Of a stretch of DNA of 64,000 nt, positions 16,258 through 24,851 are shown in pieces. The notes below the pieces were generated by a model. That model saw only the letters and a program-made list of their open reading frames with translations, was not told where the DNA came from and did not search any database. The stretch is from JACVRW01 sp963827065 (GTDB taxonomy: Bacteria; Actinomycetota; Thermoleophilia; Solirubrobacterales; Thermoleophilaceae). Both the position numbers and the translations under genes were made by a program. The DNA lies in assembly GCA_963827065.1 (NCBI GenBank), contig CAWGZM010000008.1, positions 62,001 to 126,000 of the forward strand, read 5' to 3'. Positions within the stretch are counted from its first letter, which is position 1; each line of letters begins with the position of its first letter.

Positions 16258-16794
16258 CTAGCGGTACTCCCTGCGGTGCTCTTCCTCGCGCACGACCTCG
16301 GGGTCGCGGTCGGGGTCGGCGGTCGTCCGCTCCTCGTGCACCTCGTGCACGGTGCGGTCGGCGTCCGCGTCCGTCGTCCCCTCCGGCCGGTCGTACTGCG
16401 CGTCGTCCGCGCTCGTCGCGCCGGCCGTCGTGCCCGCGCCCGCGGCGTCGCTCGTCGAGCGGTCGCGGTCAGGCACGAAGTCGCCCTTCGTATCCGGGTC
16501 GAGATCGTGTGCACGCTCGTGGTGTGCGTCGGCCTCGCGGCGCTGCTCGTCCGCCCGCGCCGCCTGCTGGCGCGCCTGCGCCTCCTCGCGGCGAGCCCGC
16601 GCGGCCCGCTCGTCGGCCTCCGCGCTCGCTTCGTCGGCCTCCGCGGTACGAACCTCGGCTTCCCGGCGAATCTCGCGCGCCTCGTGGCGACGTGACTCCA
16701 GCTTCGCCTCGCGGCCCCTCCTGGCGAGCCACATCACAAGCGCCAGGACGATAAGGACACCGATAACGATCGCGATGATGGCTCCAGTGGACAT
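16258..16794 (-). CDS. Membrane-anchored coiled-coil protein, unknown function
   Basis: A protein of 178 residues. One N-terminal membrane helix (about 5-24, AIIAIVIGVLIVLALVMWLA) is followed by a long charged Glu/Arg/Ala heptad-like region (about 28-95) that should form a coiled coil. The acidic, Asp/Thr/Ser-rich tail (100-178) is probably disordered. The architecture is common in actinobacteria, but I recognise no named family. It converges on the Rpf-like gene. Confidence 0.65.
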   Translation of the reverse strand: MSTGAIIAIVIGVLIVLALVMWLARRGREAKLESRRHEAREIRREAEVRTAEADEASAEADERAARARREEAQARQQAARADEQRREADAHHERAHDLDPDTKGDFVPDRDRSTSDAAGAGTTAGATSADDAQYDRPEGTTDADADRTVHEVHEERTTADPDRDPEVVREEEHRREYR

Positions 16795-16845
16795 TCTCGA
16801 CTCCTTCGTCGGTTGCCCTGACCAGCTACCCCGAAAAGACGGGCG

Positions 16846-18513
16846 TTACCCCTCTTTCGCGTCGCTCGCGGCCGCCGCCTCGGGCTCGTCCAGCTCGCGC
16901 AGCTCGCGTTTCAGCACCTTGCCCGTAGCGTTCCGCGGCAAGTCGTCGAGGAACCAGATCTCGCGCGGCACCTTGTAGCGCGCCAGGTTCCGCTTGACGT
17001 GCCCCTTCAGCTCGTCCTCGCTCGCCTCACGGCCCTCCTCGAGCACGACGAACGCGCGCAGGCGCTGACCGAAGTCGGCGTCCTCGACGCCGAGCGCCGC
17101 AGCTTCCGATACCGCCTCGTGGCGGGCCAGCGTGTCCTCGACCTCCTTGGGGAAGACGTTCTCTCCCCCCGAGACGATCATCTCGTCGTCGCGGCCCTCG
17201 ATGAACAGGCGCCCGTCCGCGTCGAAGCGACCCACGTCGCCGGTCGACATGAACGCGCCGATCACGTCCTTCGTGCCGCCGCCCGTGTAGCCCTCGAAGA
17301 GCATCTCGTTCGTCACGAAGATGCGGCCCGGCTGGCCCTCCGGCACCTCCTCGCCGGACTCGTCGTAGAGCTTCACGAGCGTCCCGCGCGGCGGTCGGCC
17401 GGCGGTCCCCGGCGCGGCGCGCATATCCTCCGGCGTCGCGATCGAGGCCCACGCGACCTCGGTCGAGCCGTACAGGTTGTAGAGCGTGTCGCCGACCGCA
17501 TCCATCCAGTGGGTGGCGAGGTCGCCGGGAAGCGCCGAGCCGCTCGCCGCCACCACCTTGAGCGAGGAGAGGTCGTACTTGGTGAGCGTCTCCTCGGGCA
17601 GCTCGAGGATCCGCTGCATCATCACCGGCACCACCACGAGCGAGTCGCAGCGGTAGCGGGCCACCGTCGCCAGGGACTCCTCGGGATCGAACTTCCTCCG
17701 CAACACGTAGGTCGTGCCGAGGATCAGGCCGAGCGTGAAGTGGGCGAAGCCCCAGGAGTGGAAGAGCGGCGCCGCGATGTGCGAGATCTGGCGCGTCTTC
17801 AGGGGGATCTTCGACAGCAGCGACACCGCCGGCTCCAGCGACTGCGGGTTGCCGCGCGAGGCGCCCTTGGGCGTGCCGGTCGTGCCGCTCGTGAGGATGA
17901 CGACCCGCCCCTCGCGCTGTGGCGGCACGACCTCGCCGGGGTCGCCCCTCCGGATCAGCTCGTCGAGTGTCGGGTCGGACGGGCTCTCGGAGTCGTGCCA
18001 CGCGACGAAGCGCTTGCGCCGCTTGCCGGCCTCCTCGAGGAGGCCCGCGAACTCCTCGTCGTAGATCAGCGCGCGCGGTTTCTCGCGCTTCGCGACCTCG
18101 GTGAGCTGCGGGCTGGCGAACGCCGTGTTGAGGTAGAGCGCGTCCGCCCCGAGCTTGGAGACGGCGATCGTCGCCTCGATGAAGCCGCGGTGGTTGCGGC
18201 ACATGATCCCGACGCCGTCCCCCTCGACCACGCCGGCGTCGGAGAGCGAGTGCGCGATTGCGTTGGTGCGCGCGTTGACCTCGGAGTAGCTGAGCGTCCC
18301 GAGCTCGTCGACGATCATCGGGTCGTCCGGGTAGCGCGCCGCGAGCGAGATGGCGCCGGCGGCCGGGCTGCGGCCCCAGCGCTGCAGCGTCCGCAGGACG
18401 TCCCACAGCCGGTCCGGCCGCATCGGCCGGATCACGCCGGCGTCCGCGAGCACCTTGACGTTCCCGAGCTGGTGGGACACCTGCCCGGGCAGCCTTCTGA
18501 CGAACTCGCTCAA
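16846..18513 (-). CDS. AMP-dependent acyl-CoA synthetase/ligase
   Basis: A 555-residue adenylate-forming ligase. The P-loop-like motif is ILTSGTTGTPKGA (about 205-217), the A5 motif LYGSTEVAW is near residue 345, and the A7/A8 hinge reads STGDVGRFDADGRLFIEGRDDEMIVSGGEN in two consecutive segments. The A10 lysine is in NATGKVLKREL. It activates a carboxylic acid, probably a fatty acid, to the acyl-CoA via an acyl-AMP. It lies 84 nt downstream of the patatin gene on the same strand, so a lipase-ligase pair that frees and activates fatty acids is likely. Confidence 0.92.
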   Translation of the reverse strand: MSEFVRRLPGQVSHQLGNVKVLADAGVIRPMRPDRLWDVLRTLQRWGRSPAAGAISLAARYPDDPMIVDELGTLSYSEVNARTNAIAHSLSDAGVVEGDGVGIMCRNHRGFIEATIAVSKLGADALYLNTAFASPQLTEVAKREKPRALIYDEEFAGLLEEAGKRRKRFVAWHDSESPSDPTLDELIRRGDPGEVVPPQREGRVVILTSGTTGTPKGASRGNPQSLEPAVSLLSKIPLKTRQISHIAAPLFHSWGFAHFTLGLILGTTYVLRRKFDPEESLATVARYRCDSLVVVPVMMQRILELPEETLTKYDLSSLKVVAASGSALPGDLATHWMDAVGDTLYNLYGSTEVAWASIATPEDMRAAPGTAGRPPRGTLVKLYDESGEEVPEGQPGRIFVTNEMLFEGYTGGGTKDVIGAFMSTGDVGRFDADGRLFIEGRDDEMIVSGGENVFPKEVEDTLARHEAVSEAAALGVEDADFGQRLRAFVVLEEGREASEDELKGHVKRNLARYKVPREIWFLDDLPRNATGKVLKRELRELDEPEAAAASDAKEG

Positions 18514-18597
18514 CTGATGGGTCCCCTCATCCTCGTGACTCTCCGGCCTGGATTGTGAAGCCTCGGCGCCGCGAGCGCCGCAGACCCGCGCGCGGTC

Positions 18598-19659
18598 TCA
18601 GGCCGCCCGGCGGCGGGCGCTCGATCCCAGCTCGGGCCAGCTCGACACAGGGCCCGGCGGCTGCTCGATCTTGTGCGGCTCGCCCGCGGGCAGATTCTCC
18701 AGGAGGGTACGCGCGCTCGAAGCGCGCAGCTGCTTCGCCACCGTCCGCCGTGCGGTCTCGATTACCTGCTGGCGGCGCTCGCCGTTCATCCAGTTGCGGC
18801 CGATCCCCGCCCGGTCCTCCGCCGTCGGCTCGATCACGAGCACCTCGCTGCCGAAGCGGCGCAGCTTGCGCTCCTCGTGCGCGAGCCGGCGCCGGCCGCT
18901 GCCGTTCGTGAACACCGGCAGCAGGTCGAGCAGGCCCTCCTCCTTGTCCGAGCTCGTCAGCGGGTTTAGGCAGATGACGAGGTCGAGCCCGCGCCCCGCC
19001 ACGAGGTCGAGGTTCGAGACCGAGCAGACGCCGCCGTCCACGTAGCGCCGCCCGTTGATCCTGACCGGCCGGTAGAAGCCCGGGATCGCACACGACGCCG
19101 CGACTGCCTTGGCGAGATCCACGCGCGGAGCATCGATCCGCCCGAACGGGACGCGCCGTCCCGATTGGTAGTCGCAAGCGACCGCCCAGAAGTTCGGGTG
19201 CCCGACCCACTCGTCCGCCACGGCACGGCGGACCAGCTCCTGCAGCGAGTCGGTCGACACGATCCCCGCCGGCAGCCAGCCCGCGAGCATCTGGAGCGGC
19301 GTGTGGCGCAACGGGTTGCGCAGCGATGTGAAGGCCATGCGCAGCGACCCCGGCCCGATCACGGGCAATCCGCGATGGAGCTTGAAGACCGCCCCGGCCG
19401 CGCGGTCGGCCTGCGCGGCCGGGCGCCCGTCGGGGCCGTTCAGGCCCTCGAACACCTCCCCGCGTGAGTGGGCGACCATGAACCAGGGCGGAATCCCGGA
19501 CGCCACCAGCGCCCCGATCATCGATCCAGCCGAGGTTCCGACGATGTACTCCGCGCCGGCAGGATCCCACTCGGTCTCGCGTGCAAGCGCATCGAGCGCC
19601 CCCGTCAGCCAAGCGCCGCCGAGGACCCCGCCCGCTCCGAGCACCAACCCGACCTTCAT
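18598..19659 (-). CDS. Patatin-like phospholipase
   Basis: A 353-residue patatin hydrolase with a Ser-Asp dyad. The oxyanion loop GAGGVLGGAW is near residue 8, the nucleophile elbow GTSAG near residue 45, and the catalytic aspartate in VDGGVCS near residue 212. Patatins release fatty acids from phospholipids or acylglycerols. The ATG has a GGGAGG ribosome site 4-5 nt upstream. A GGTAAGCGCTTACC palindrome lies just upstream at 19672-19685. It is followed by the acyl-CoA ligase gene. Confidence 0.92.
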   Translation of the reverse strand: MKVGLVLGAGGVLGGAWLTGALDALARETEWDPAGAEYIVGTSAGSMIGALVASGIPPWFMVAHSRGEVFEGLNGPDGRPAAQADRAAGAVFKLHRGLPVIGPGSLRMAFTSLRNPLRHTPLQMLAGWLPAGIVSTDSLQELVRRAVADEWVGHPNFWAVACDYQSGRRVPFGRIDAPRVDLAKAVAASCAIPGFYRPVRINGRRYVDGGVCSVSNLDLVAGRGLDLVICLNPLTSSDKEEGLLDLLPVFTNGSGRRRLAHEERKLRRFGSEVLVIEPTAEDRAGIGRNWMNGERRQQVIETARRTVAKQLRASSARTLLENLPAGEPHKIEQPPGPVSSWPELGSSARRRAA

Positions 19660-19671
19660 CGTCCCTCCCAG

Positions 19672-19685
19672 GGTAAGCGCTTACC
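19672..19685. promoter_or_regulatory. LacI-type operator palindrome upstream of the patatin gene
   Basis: GGTAAGCGCTTACC is a perfect 14-bp palindrome with a central CG, the form recognised by many LacI/GalR-family repressors. It begins 13 nt upstream of the patatin start codon and abuts the ribosome site. No LacI-family gene is in the window, so the regulator is unidentified. Chance occurrence cannot be excluded. Confidence 0.4.
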
Positions 19686-19720
19686 GGGCGGACGGCGCCG
19701 GCCCGGGGCCGGCGGAACCA

Positions 19721-19765
19721 CGAGTGGACGATTTCGCACCCATAGGAGCCGGAATCGTCCACTCG
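19721..19765. repeat. Family-2 inverted repeat, copy 1
   Basis: The arms CGAGTGGACGATT (19721-19733) and AATCGTCCACTCG (19753-19765) are perfect reverse complements around a 19-nt loop. The right part, CCGGAATCGTCCACTCG, is identical to that of the second copy at 49110-49154. It lies in the 172-nt gap between the patatin start and the end of the prepilin-like gene. Confidence 0.85.
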
Positions 19766-19831
19766 CTGGCGGGGGGCGGGCGTTTTCGCCGGCCTGGCCC
19801 CCTTACTCGCTGCTGTTCGGGTTCGCGGACT

Positions 19832-20947
19832 TCACGACTCGTCGCTCCCGGGGTCGTGGTACGCCCGCTTGCGCCACGGCGGCTTGACGTCGCCGTCAAG
19901 GCGCCGGTAGCGGCGGGTCTGGTGCGTCTCGAGCGGGATCAGGCGCAGCCCCTCGGCGGTCGTCGTCCGCTCGCGCGGGTCGAGTGGCGCCGGAATGTGA
20001 CCGGCGTGGCTCCCGTACGACACTCGCGACCAGCCGGTCGCGGGGAACCAGCGGTTGCGGCAGTCGTCGTGCTTGCAGCCCTGGTAGTGGCCGTGGGAGC
20101 TCGCGCGCGTCCAGGCGCTGCCGTCCGGGTCGAGCCGCACCTGCACCGCCTCCCAGTCGTCCCGGTGGTAGCCCGGCCAATCGCCGCTGCCGCTGACGAG
20201 CTCGCGGATCCTCGGCAGCAGCCAGCTCGCCTCCCAGGCCCGGTCGGCACCGGCGAAGGTTGTGTTCGAGTCCGGGAAGTAGAGCCAGTACTGGATGTAG
20301 GTCCGCCCGCCGCGCCGCAGGAGGCGCGTGAACACGGTCGCGCCGGCCCCGCCGTCACCGCGGTGGACGTCGAGAGCGGCCTCTTCGGGTGCGGTCGCAC
20401 AGCGGCGCTCGCGGCAGAGGCGCCAGTCCACCGGGAGCTCGCGCTCGCCGCGCTCGTAGACGAGGTTCGGCGCGTGCGCCCGCACGAGCGCCCCGTCGCG
20501 CTCGCCGTACGCCCGGGCGAGGGCACGGTCGCCGTCGTCGCAGCCCGCGCGCACGGCGCAGACCATGCGATGCGCCAGCGAAGCGCCGAAGGAGCGCCCT
20601 TCGACGGACGGCACGAACGCGCCAAGCGCCCCGAGCGCGAGCGCGCAGGCGAGGACGAGCGCGACCCATTCGATCGTCGCCTGGCCGAGCTCCGCGCCGC
20701 TGCCCGCCGTGGTCGCCTGCTCGCCCCTGTAGCCGGGGCGCCCGCGAGCAGTTCCGCGCCTGCGCGCGAGCGCGGGGGCAGCGAGAAGCGCCGCGCCTGC
20801 CACCCACGCGAGCGCGACCAGCGGATGACCCGCGTCGAGTAGGTCGCGGACCACGAACCCGAGGCCGCCTCCGCCGATCAGGGCGAGCCACATCACCGCC
20901 GCCCAGGCGTGGATGCGCTCGAGCGCCGAGGCCCGCCCGGCGCTCAC
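19832..20947 (-). CDS. Membrane protein with prepilin/TadE-like segment fused to a Vps62-like domain
   Basis: A 371-residue protein starting at the GTG (20947) that overlaps the upstream stop by 4 nt. It has two N-terminal membrane helices (about 10-50). A segment GQATIEWVALVLACALALGA (about 85-104) follows and resembles the cleavage-site/hydrophobic start of TadE/Flp-type prepilins. An extracellular domain of about 260 residues contains YIQYWLYFPDSN, HRDDWEAVQVRLDP, SSHGHYQG and SYGSHAGH. That HxxDWE ... SHG ... GSHA pattern resembles Vps62-related domains. The function is unknown. Confidence 0.6.
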   Translation of the reverse strand: MSAGRASALERIHAWAAVMWLALIGGGGLGFVVRDLLDAGHPLVALAWVAGAALLAAPALARRRGTARGRPGYRGEQATTAGSGAELGQATIEWVALVLACALALGALGAFVPSVEGRSFGASLAHRMVCAVRAGCDDGDRALARAYGERDGALVRAHAPNLVYERGERELPVDWRLCRERRCATAPEEAALDVHRGDGGAGATVFTRLLRRGGRTYIQYWLYFPDSNTTFAGADRAWEASWLLPRIRELVSGSGDWPGYHRDDWEAVQVRLDPDGSAWTRASSHGHYQGCKHDDCRNRWFPATGWSRVSYGSHAGHIPAPLDPRERTTTAEGLRLIPLETHQTRRYRRLDGDVKPPWRKRAYHDPGSDES

Positions 20948-21465
20948 CCGTCCTCCACGAGGAAGGCGTAAGGGTTGAGGCAGCCGTTCGCGATGTCGAT
21001 CGCCTCGTCGAGCGGCATCGCCTCGTTCGGCGCGCGTGGATGCTCGAGCTCGTAGCGAAAGCGCTGGTAGCCGATGCACACGATCCAGGCGCGCTTGACG
21101 AGCGTGGCGCCGACGGCACGCAGCCGCCGCAGCGCGTCGATCGCGCGCGCCCGCGACAGCCGAGCGCCGGCGCGCGGGGACGCCGGAACCAAGGGCGGGG
21201 CGGTCGGAGCGGCCTGTGGAGCGCCCGGAAGGGCCGGCGAGCCCGCCGGCCGCACCCCGATCCGGCCCGCGCACGAGCGGCGCGCCCCGCACACGAGCCG
21301 CTGCGCGACCAGCTTCCCCAGTCCACGGTCGTTCGCCGGCGCGCGGTCCGCCCGCGTCCAGGCCAACACGCCGAGCGTTCCCAGCGCGAGCACCGCGACC
21401 AGCACGAGCCCCACCCACTCGACGCTGGCCTGGCCCATCTCATCACCGGCCGGAACCCCTTGCAT
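20944..21465 (-). CDS. TadE/Flp-like prepilin-type protein
   Basis: A protein of 173 residues from the ATG at 21465; an in-frame GTG at 21495 is possible. After a short polar leader it has MGQASVEWVGLVLVAVLALG (about residues 10-29). This Gly-Gln-x-Ser-x-Glu-Trp signature followed by a hydrophobic stretch is the class III prepilin or TadE type cut by a prepilin peptidase. The rest is Ala/Pro-rich with cysteines at CGARRSC and CIGY. It is coupled (GTGA) to the next gene, which carries a closely similar segment. No Tad secretion genes are in the window. Confidence 0.6.
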   Translation of the reverse strand: MQGVPAGDEMGQASVEWVGLVLVAVLALGTLGVLAWTRADRAPANDRGLGKLVAQRLVCGARRSCAGRIGVRPAGSPALPGAPQAAPTAPPLVPASPRAGARLSRARAIDALRRLRAVGATLVKRAWIVCIGYQRFRYELEHPRAPNEAMPLDEAIDIANGCLNPYAFLVEDG

Positions 21466-21619
21466 GGCCGCCGACCGTACGGAGACGCGGCGCACGTGTG
21501 GGTGACGTAGGCAACAACTCCGCTCAATTAGTGCTTAACCCGAACTTAATGGACCTCGTAACACGGTCTTTATGTCCGAGGCTTGACAGAACTGCCCACA
21601 GCGTGGGAGGGTCCGCCCC

Positions 21620-22826
21620 GTGGCCCCGGGCTCCGGCTCATTGAGTTCCCTCAGAGAGCTCAACCGCCTCCGAATCGTGGACTTCCTGCGCATCAACGGC
21701 ACCGCCAGTCGCGCGGAGCTCGCCCGAAGGACCGGGCTGGCGCGCTCGACCGTGTCGACGCTCGTATCCGACCTGCAACGGCGCGGGATCGTCGTCGAGC
21801 AGCCGGGGCAGTTCGCCGGCGGGGGGCAGCCGGGCCGGCCCGCCGCCCTTCTTCAGCTCGACCCCTCGGCAGGCGCGGCCATCGGCATCGACTTCGACCA
21901 CGACCGGCTGCGCGTCGCGGTCTCGGATCTGTCGCGCATCGTCCTGGCCGAGGCCAGTGCGCGCTACGACGTCGACCACGACGCCTTCGGCGCGCTCGAC
22001 CTCGCCGCCGACCTCGTCGAACAGCTGCTGGACGAGGTCGACATCGGGCGCGACCGGGTGCTCGGGACGGGCATGGCGCTCGCGGGCCCGATCGACCACG
22101 ACCGCGCGGCGCTCCACAACTCGACCGTCCTGCCCGGCTGGGCCGACGTGGACGCCGGTGCGGAGCTGGAGCAGCGGCTTGGCATGACCGTGTATGTCGA
22201 CAACGACGCGAACCTGGGCGCGCTGGCGGAGGTCACGCTGGGCGCCGGGCGCCGCGCGCGCTTCGCCGCGTACGTCCAGGTGGGGTCTGGCGTCGGCGCG
22301 GGGATCGTGGTCGACGGCAGCCCCTACCGCGGCGCGCGCGGCACCGCCGGCGAGATCGGCCATGTGGTCGTGGACCCGCAGGGCCCGCTGTGCCGATGCG
22401 GCAACCGCGGCTGCCTCGAGACCGTTGCCTCCACGGGCGCGCTGCTGGCGCTTGTCAGCGCGAGCCGCGGGCATGAGCTGACGGTGCAGGAGATGATCGC
22501 GGAGGCGCTTGCCGGCGACGCCGGCTGCAGGCGGGCTATTGCGGACGCGGGCCGCGTCGTGGGAGGCGTCGGTCGCGGGTCTGGTGAATCTGTTCTCTCC
22601 CGAGATGGTCGTCATCGGCGGCGATCTCGGGGAAGCGGGAGAGCTCCTGCTCGAGCCGCTGCGGGAGGCCGTCATGCGTGACGCGCTCTCCGAGGCGGCC
22701 GCGGGGCTGGAGATCGTGGCGGGAGAGCTGGGCGAGCGGGCGAATCTGCTCGGAGCGCTCGCCCTTGTGCTCATGCAGTCCGAGCATGAAGTGGCCGCGC
22801 GTGTGGCGGGAGGCGCGGCGGCATGA
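21620..22826 (+). pseudogene. ROK-family transcriptional regulator, frameshifted
   Basis: An XylR/NagC-like regulator of about 400 residues. It has an N-terminal winged helix (ASRAELARRTGLARSTVST), a ROK kinase-like core with VDNDANLGALAEV and GAGIVVDG, and the zinc motif CRCGNRGCLE. The reading frame shifts near 22560-22575, after AGRVVG: the family continuation AGLVNLFSPEMVVIGGDL is in another frame (net +1, ending at 22826). The start is the GTG with GGGAGG 8 nt upstream, and a TTGACA -35 candidate is at 21583. It heads the sugar ABC operon. This may be a real lesion or a sequence error. Confidence 0.85.
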
Positions 22827-22864
22827 AAGCGAGAGGGCAGAGGCCCTACAAGGAGGAGAGACAC

Positions 22865-23975
22865 GTGTTGAAGAGGAGCAGGCTCCTGGCGCTGGCCGCG
22901 GCCGGCGTACTGGCCCTGGGCGGCCTGGCCGCCTGCGGCGACGACGACGATGACGGCGGAGGAAACGGCGGAGGCGGCGGAGGCGGAGGCGACACCCCGC
23001 GCGTCGGCGTCCTGCTGCCGGACACGAAGTCGTCGACGCGCTGGGAGACGGTCGACCGGCCGGCGCTTCAAGAGGCCCTCGAGGCCGGAGGCGTCGAGGC
23101 CGACATCCAGAACGCCGAGGGCAACAAGAACACCCAGCAGCAGCAGGCCGAGCAGATGATCACCAACGGCGCCAACGTGCTGCTGCTGGTGAACCTCGAC
23201 TCCGGCTCGGGCGCAGCGATAGCCGCAAACGCCCAGTCGCAGGGCGTGAAGGTGATCGACTACGACCGCCTGACGCTCGACACGGACGCGACGGACTACT
23301 ACGTCTCGTTCGACAATGAGAGAGGTCGGCGAGCTCCAGGGCCAGGGGCTCGTCGACTGCATCGGCGACAAGCAGGGCGCCCGCATCGCGGTCCTGAACG
23401 GCTCGCCGACCGACAACAACGCGACGCTGTTCAAGAACGGCTACGACTCGGTCATCAACAAGAAGTTCGACTCGGGTGACTGGACCGAGGTCGACGATCA
23501 GTCCGTGCCCGACTGGGACAACCAGCAGGCGCTGACGATCTTCGAGCAGATGCTGCAGGCCGCCGACAACAAGGTCGACGGAGTGCTGGCCGCCAACGAC
23601 GGCCTCGGCAACGCCGCGATCTCGGCTCTGAAGCAGCGCCAGCTGCCGCAGATCCCGGTGACCGGCCAGGACGCGACGCTGGAGGGCCTCCAGAACATCG
23701 TCAACGGCGATCAGTGCATGACCGTCTACAAGGCGATCCAGAAGGAGGCCGACGCGGCCGCCGAGCTGGCGATCGCGCTCGCCAAGGGCGAGGAGCCGAC
23801 CGTCGAGACCACGCCGATCGACAACGGCACCGAGGAGGTCCCGAGCGTGCTGCTCGAGCCCGTCCCGGTGACGAAGGACAACATCGGCGAGTACTTCGGC
23901 AATCCCGACTACCCGACGAAGGAGGACATCTGCGCCGGGAAGGTCGCGGCGAACTGCGAGAAGCTCGGCCTCTGA
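22865..23975 (+). pseudogene. Sugar ABC transporter substrate-binding lipoprotein (XylF-like), frameshifted
   Basis: A periplasmic-type sugar-binding lipoprotein. The GTG start follows an AGGAGG site. The signal sequence ends in the lipobox LAAC, followed by an Asp/Gly-rich linker. The ligand-binding fold has VGVLLPDTKSSTRWETVDRP, which resembles XylF-type (xylose) proteins. After YYVSFDNE the frame changes within GAGAGAGG at about 23317-23325 (net +1). The natural continuation VGELQGQGLVDCIGDKQGA, GSPTDNNATLFKNGYD and VTGQDATLEG then runs in the other frame to the stop at 23975. It is followed by a strong hairpin before the ATPase gene. Confidence 0.88.
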
Positions 23976-23999
23976 GCTGACAGACGACGCGTGTCCCAC

Positions 24000-24027
24000 G
24001 CCCCGGAGCGCGAAGGCGCTCCGGGGC
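24000..24027 (+). terminator. Intercistronic hairpin between binding-protein and ATPase genes
   Basis: GCCCCGGAGCGC and GCGCTCCGGGGC form a perfect 12-bp stem with a GAAG loop, 25 nt after the binding-protein stop. There is no U-tract. In sugar ABC operons such hairpins usually protect the binding-protein transcript or partially terminate, giving the binding protein excess over the membrane parts. That role here is inference. Confidence 0.6.
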
Positions 24028-24071
24028 AGGGCCGCGTAGAGTGCCGGGCGCAACCCAGGGGAGAGAGCTGA

Positions 24072-24851
24072 ATGAGCGATACACCGTTGCTCGAGCTGCG
24101 CGGGGTGAGCAAGCACTTCGGTGCCGTCATCGCCCTGCACGAGGTCGATTTCACGGTGCCGGCCGGCTGTGTCACCGCGCTGGTCGGTGACAACGGCGCG
24201 GGCAAATCGACGCTCATCAAGTGCGTCGCCGGCATCTACCGCATCGACGGCGGGCAGATCCTCTACGACGGCAAACCGGTCAACGTCCACGGCCCGCGCG
24301 AAGCCGCCGACCTCGGGATCGAGATCGTCTACCAGGACCTCGCGCTGGCGGACAACCTCGACGTCGTCCAGAACATGTTCCTCGGCCGCGAGGAGCTCGA
24401 GGGGCTGCGCACGCTCGACGAGATCAAGATGGAGTCGCGCGCGCGCGACACGCTCAAGAGCCTGTCGGTCACGACGATCCGCAGCGTGCGCCAGACGGTG
24501 GCGGGGCTCTCCGGCGGCCAGCGCCAGTCGGTGGCGGTCGCGAAGGCCGTGATGTGGAACTCGCGCCTCGTGGTTCTCGACGAGCCGACCGCCGCGCTCG
24601 GCGTGGCCCAGACGCGCCAGGTGCTCGACCTCGTCAAGCGGCTGGCAGAGCAGGGCCTCGGGGTGATCATCGTCTCCCACAACCTGCACGACATCTTCGA
24701 GGTGGCCGACAACATCACGGTCCTGCGGCTCGGCCAGAACGTGGCCGAGTTCAAGCGCACCGAGACGACCCAGCAGGAGGTCGTCGAGGCCATCACCGCC
24801 GGGAAGCTCACGAAGGTGCCCGGCGTCGTCGACGAGGAGGCCGTGGCGTGA
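24072..24851 (+). CDS. Sugar ABC transporter ATP-binding protein, single-domain
   Basis: A 259-residue ATPase of the carbohydrate-uptake (RbsA/XylG) group but with one nucleotide-binding domain instead of two. Walker A is GDNGAGKST (near residue 38), the signature LSGGQRQSVAVAKAV, Walker B VVLDEPTAALG, and the H-loop VSHN. It powers the permease encoded next. A GGGGAGAG ribosome site precedes the ATG. It is intact, unlike its neighbours on both sides, and overlaps the permease start by 4 nt (GTGA). Confidence 0.93.
   Translation: MSDTPLLELRGVSKHFGAVIALHEVDFTVPAGCVTALVGDNGAGKSTLIKCVAGIYRIDGGQILYDGKPVNVHGPREAADLGIEIVYQDLALADNLDVVQNMFLGREELEGLRTLDEIKMESRARDTLKSLSVTTIRSVRQTVAGLSGGQRQSVAVAKAVMWNSRLVVLDEPTAALGVAQTRQVLDLVKRLAEQGLGVIIVSHNLHDIFEVADNITVLRLGQNVAEFKRTETTQQEVVEAITAGKLTKVPGVVDEEAVA

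Noticed and set aside
21638..23434. A 598-codon minus-strand open frame over the ROK regulator and binding-protein genes
   Set aside because: It is antisense to clear protein families; its composition is typical of a shadow frame and it has no recognisable motif.
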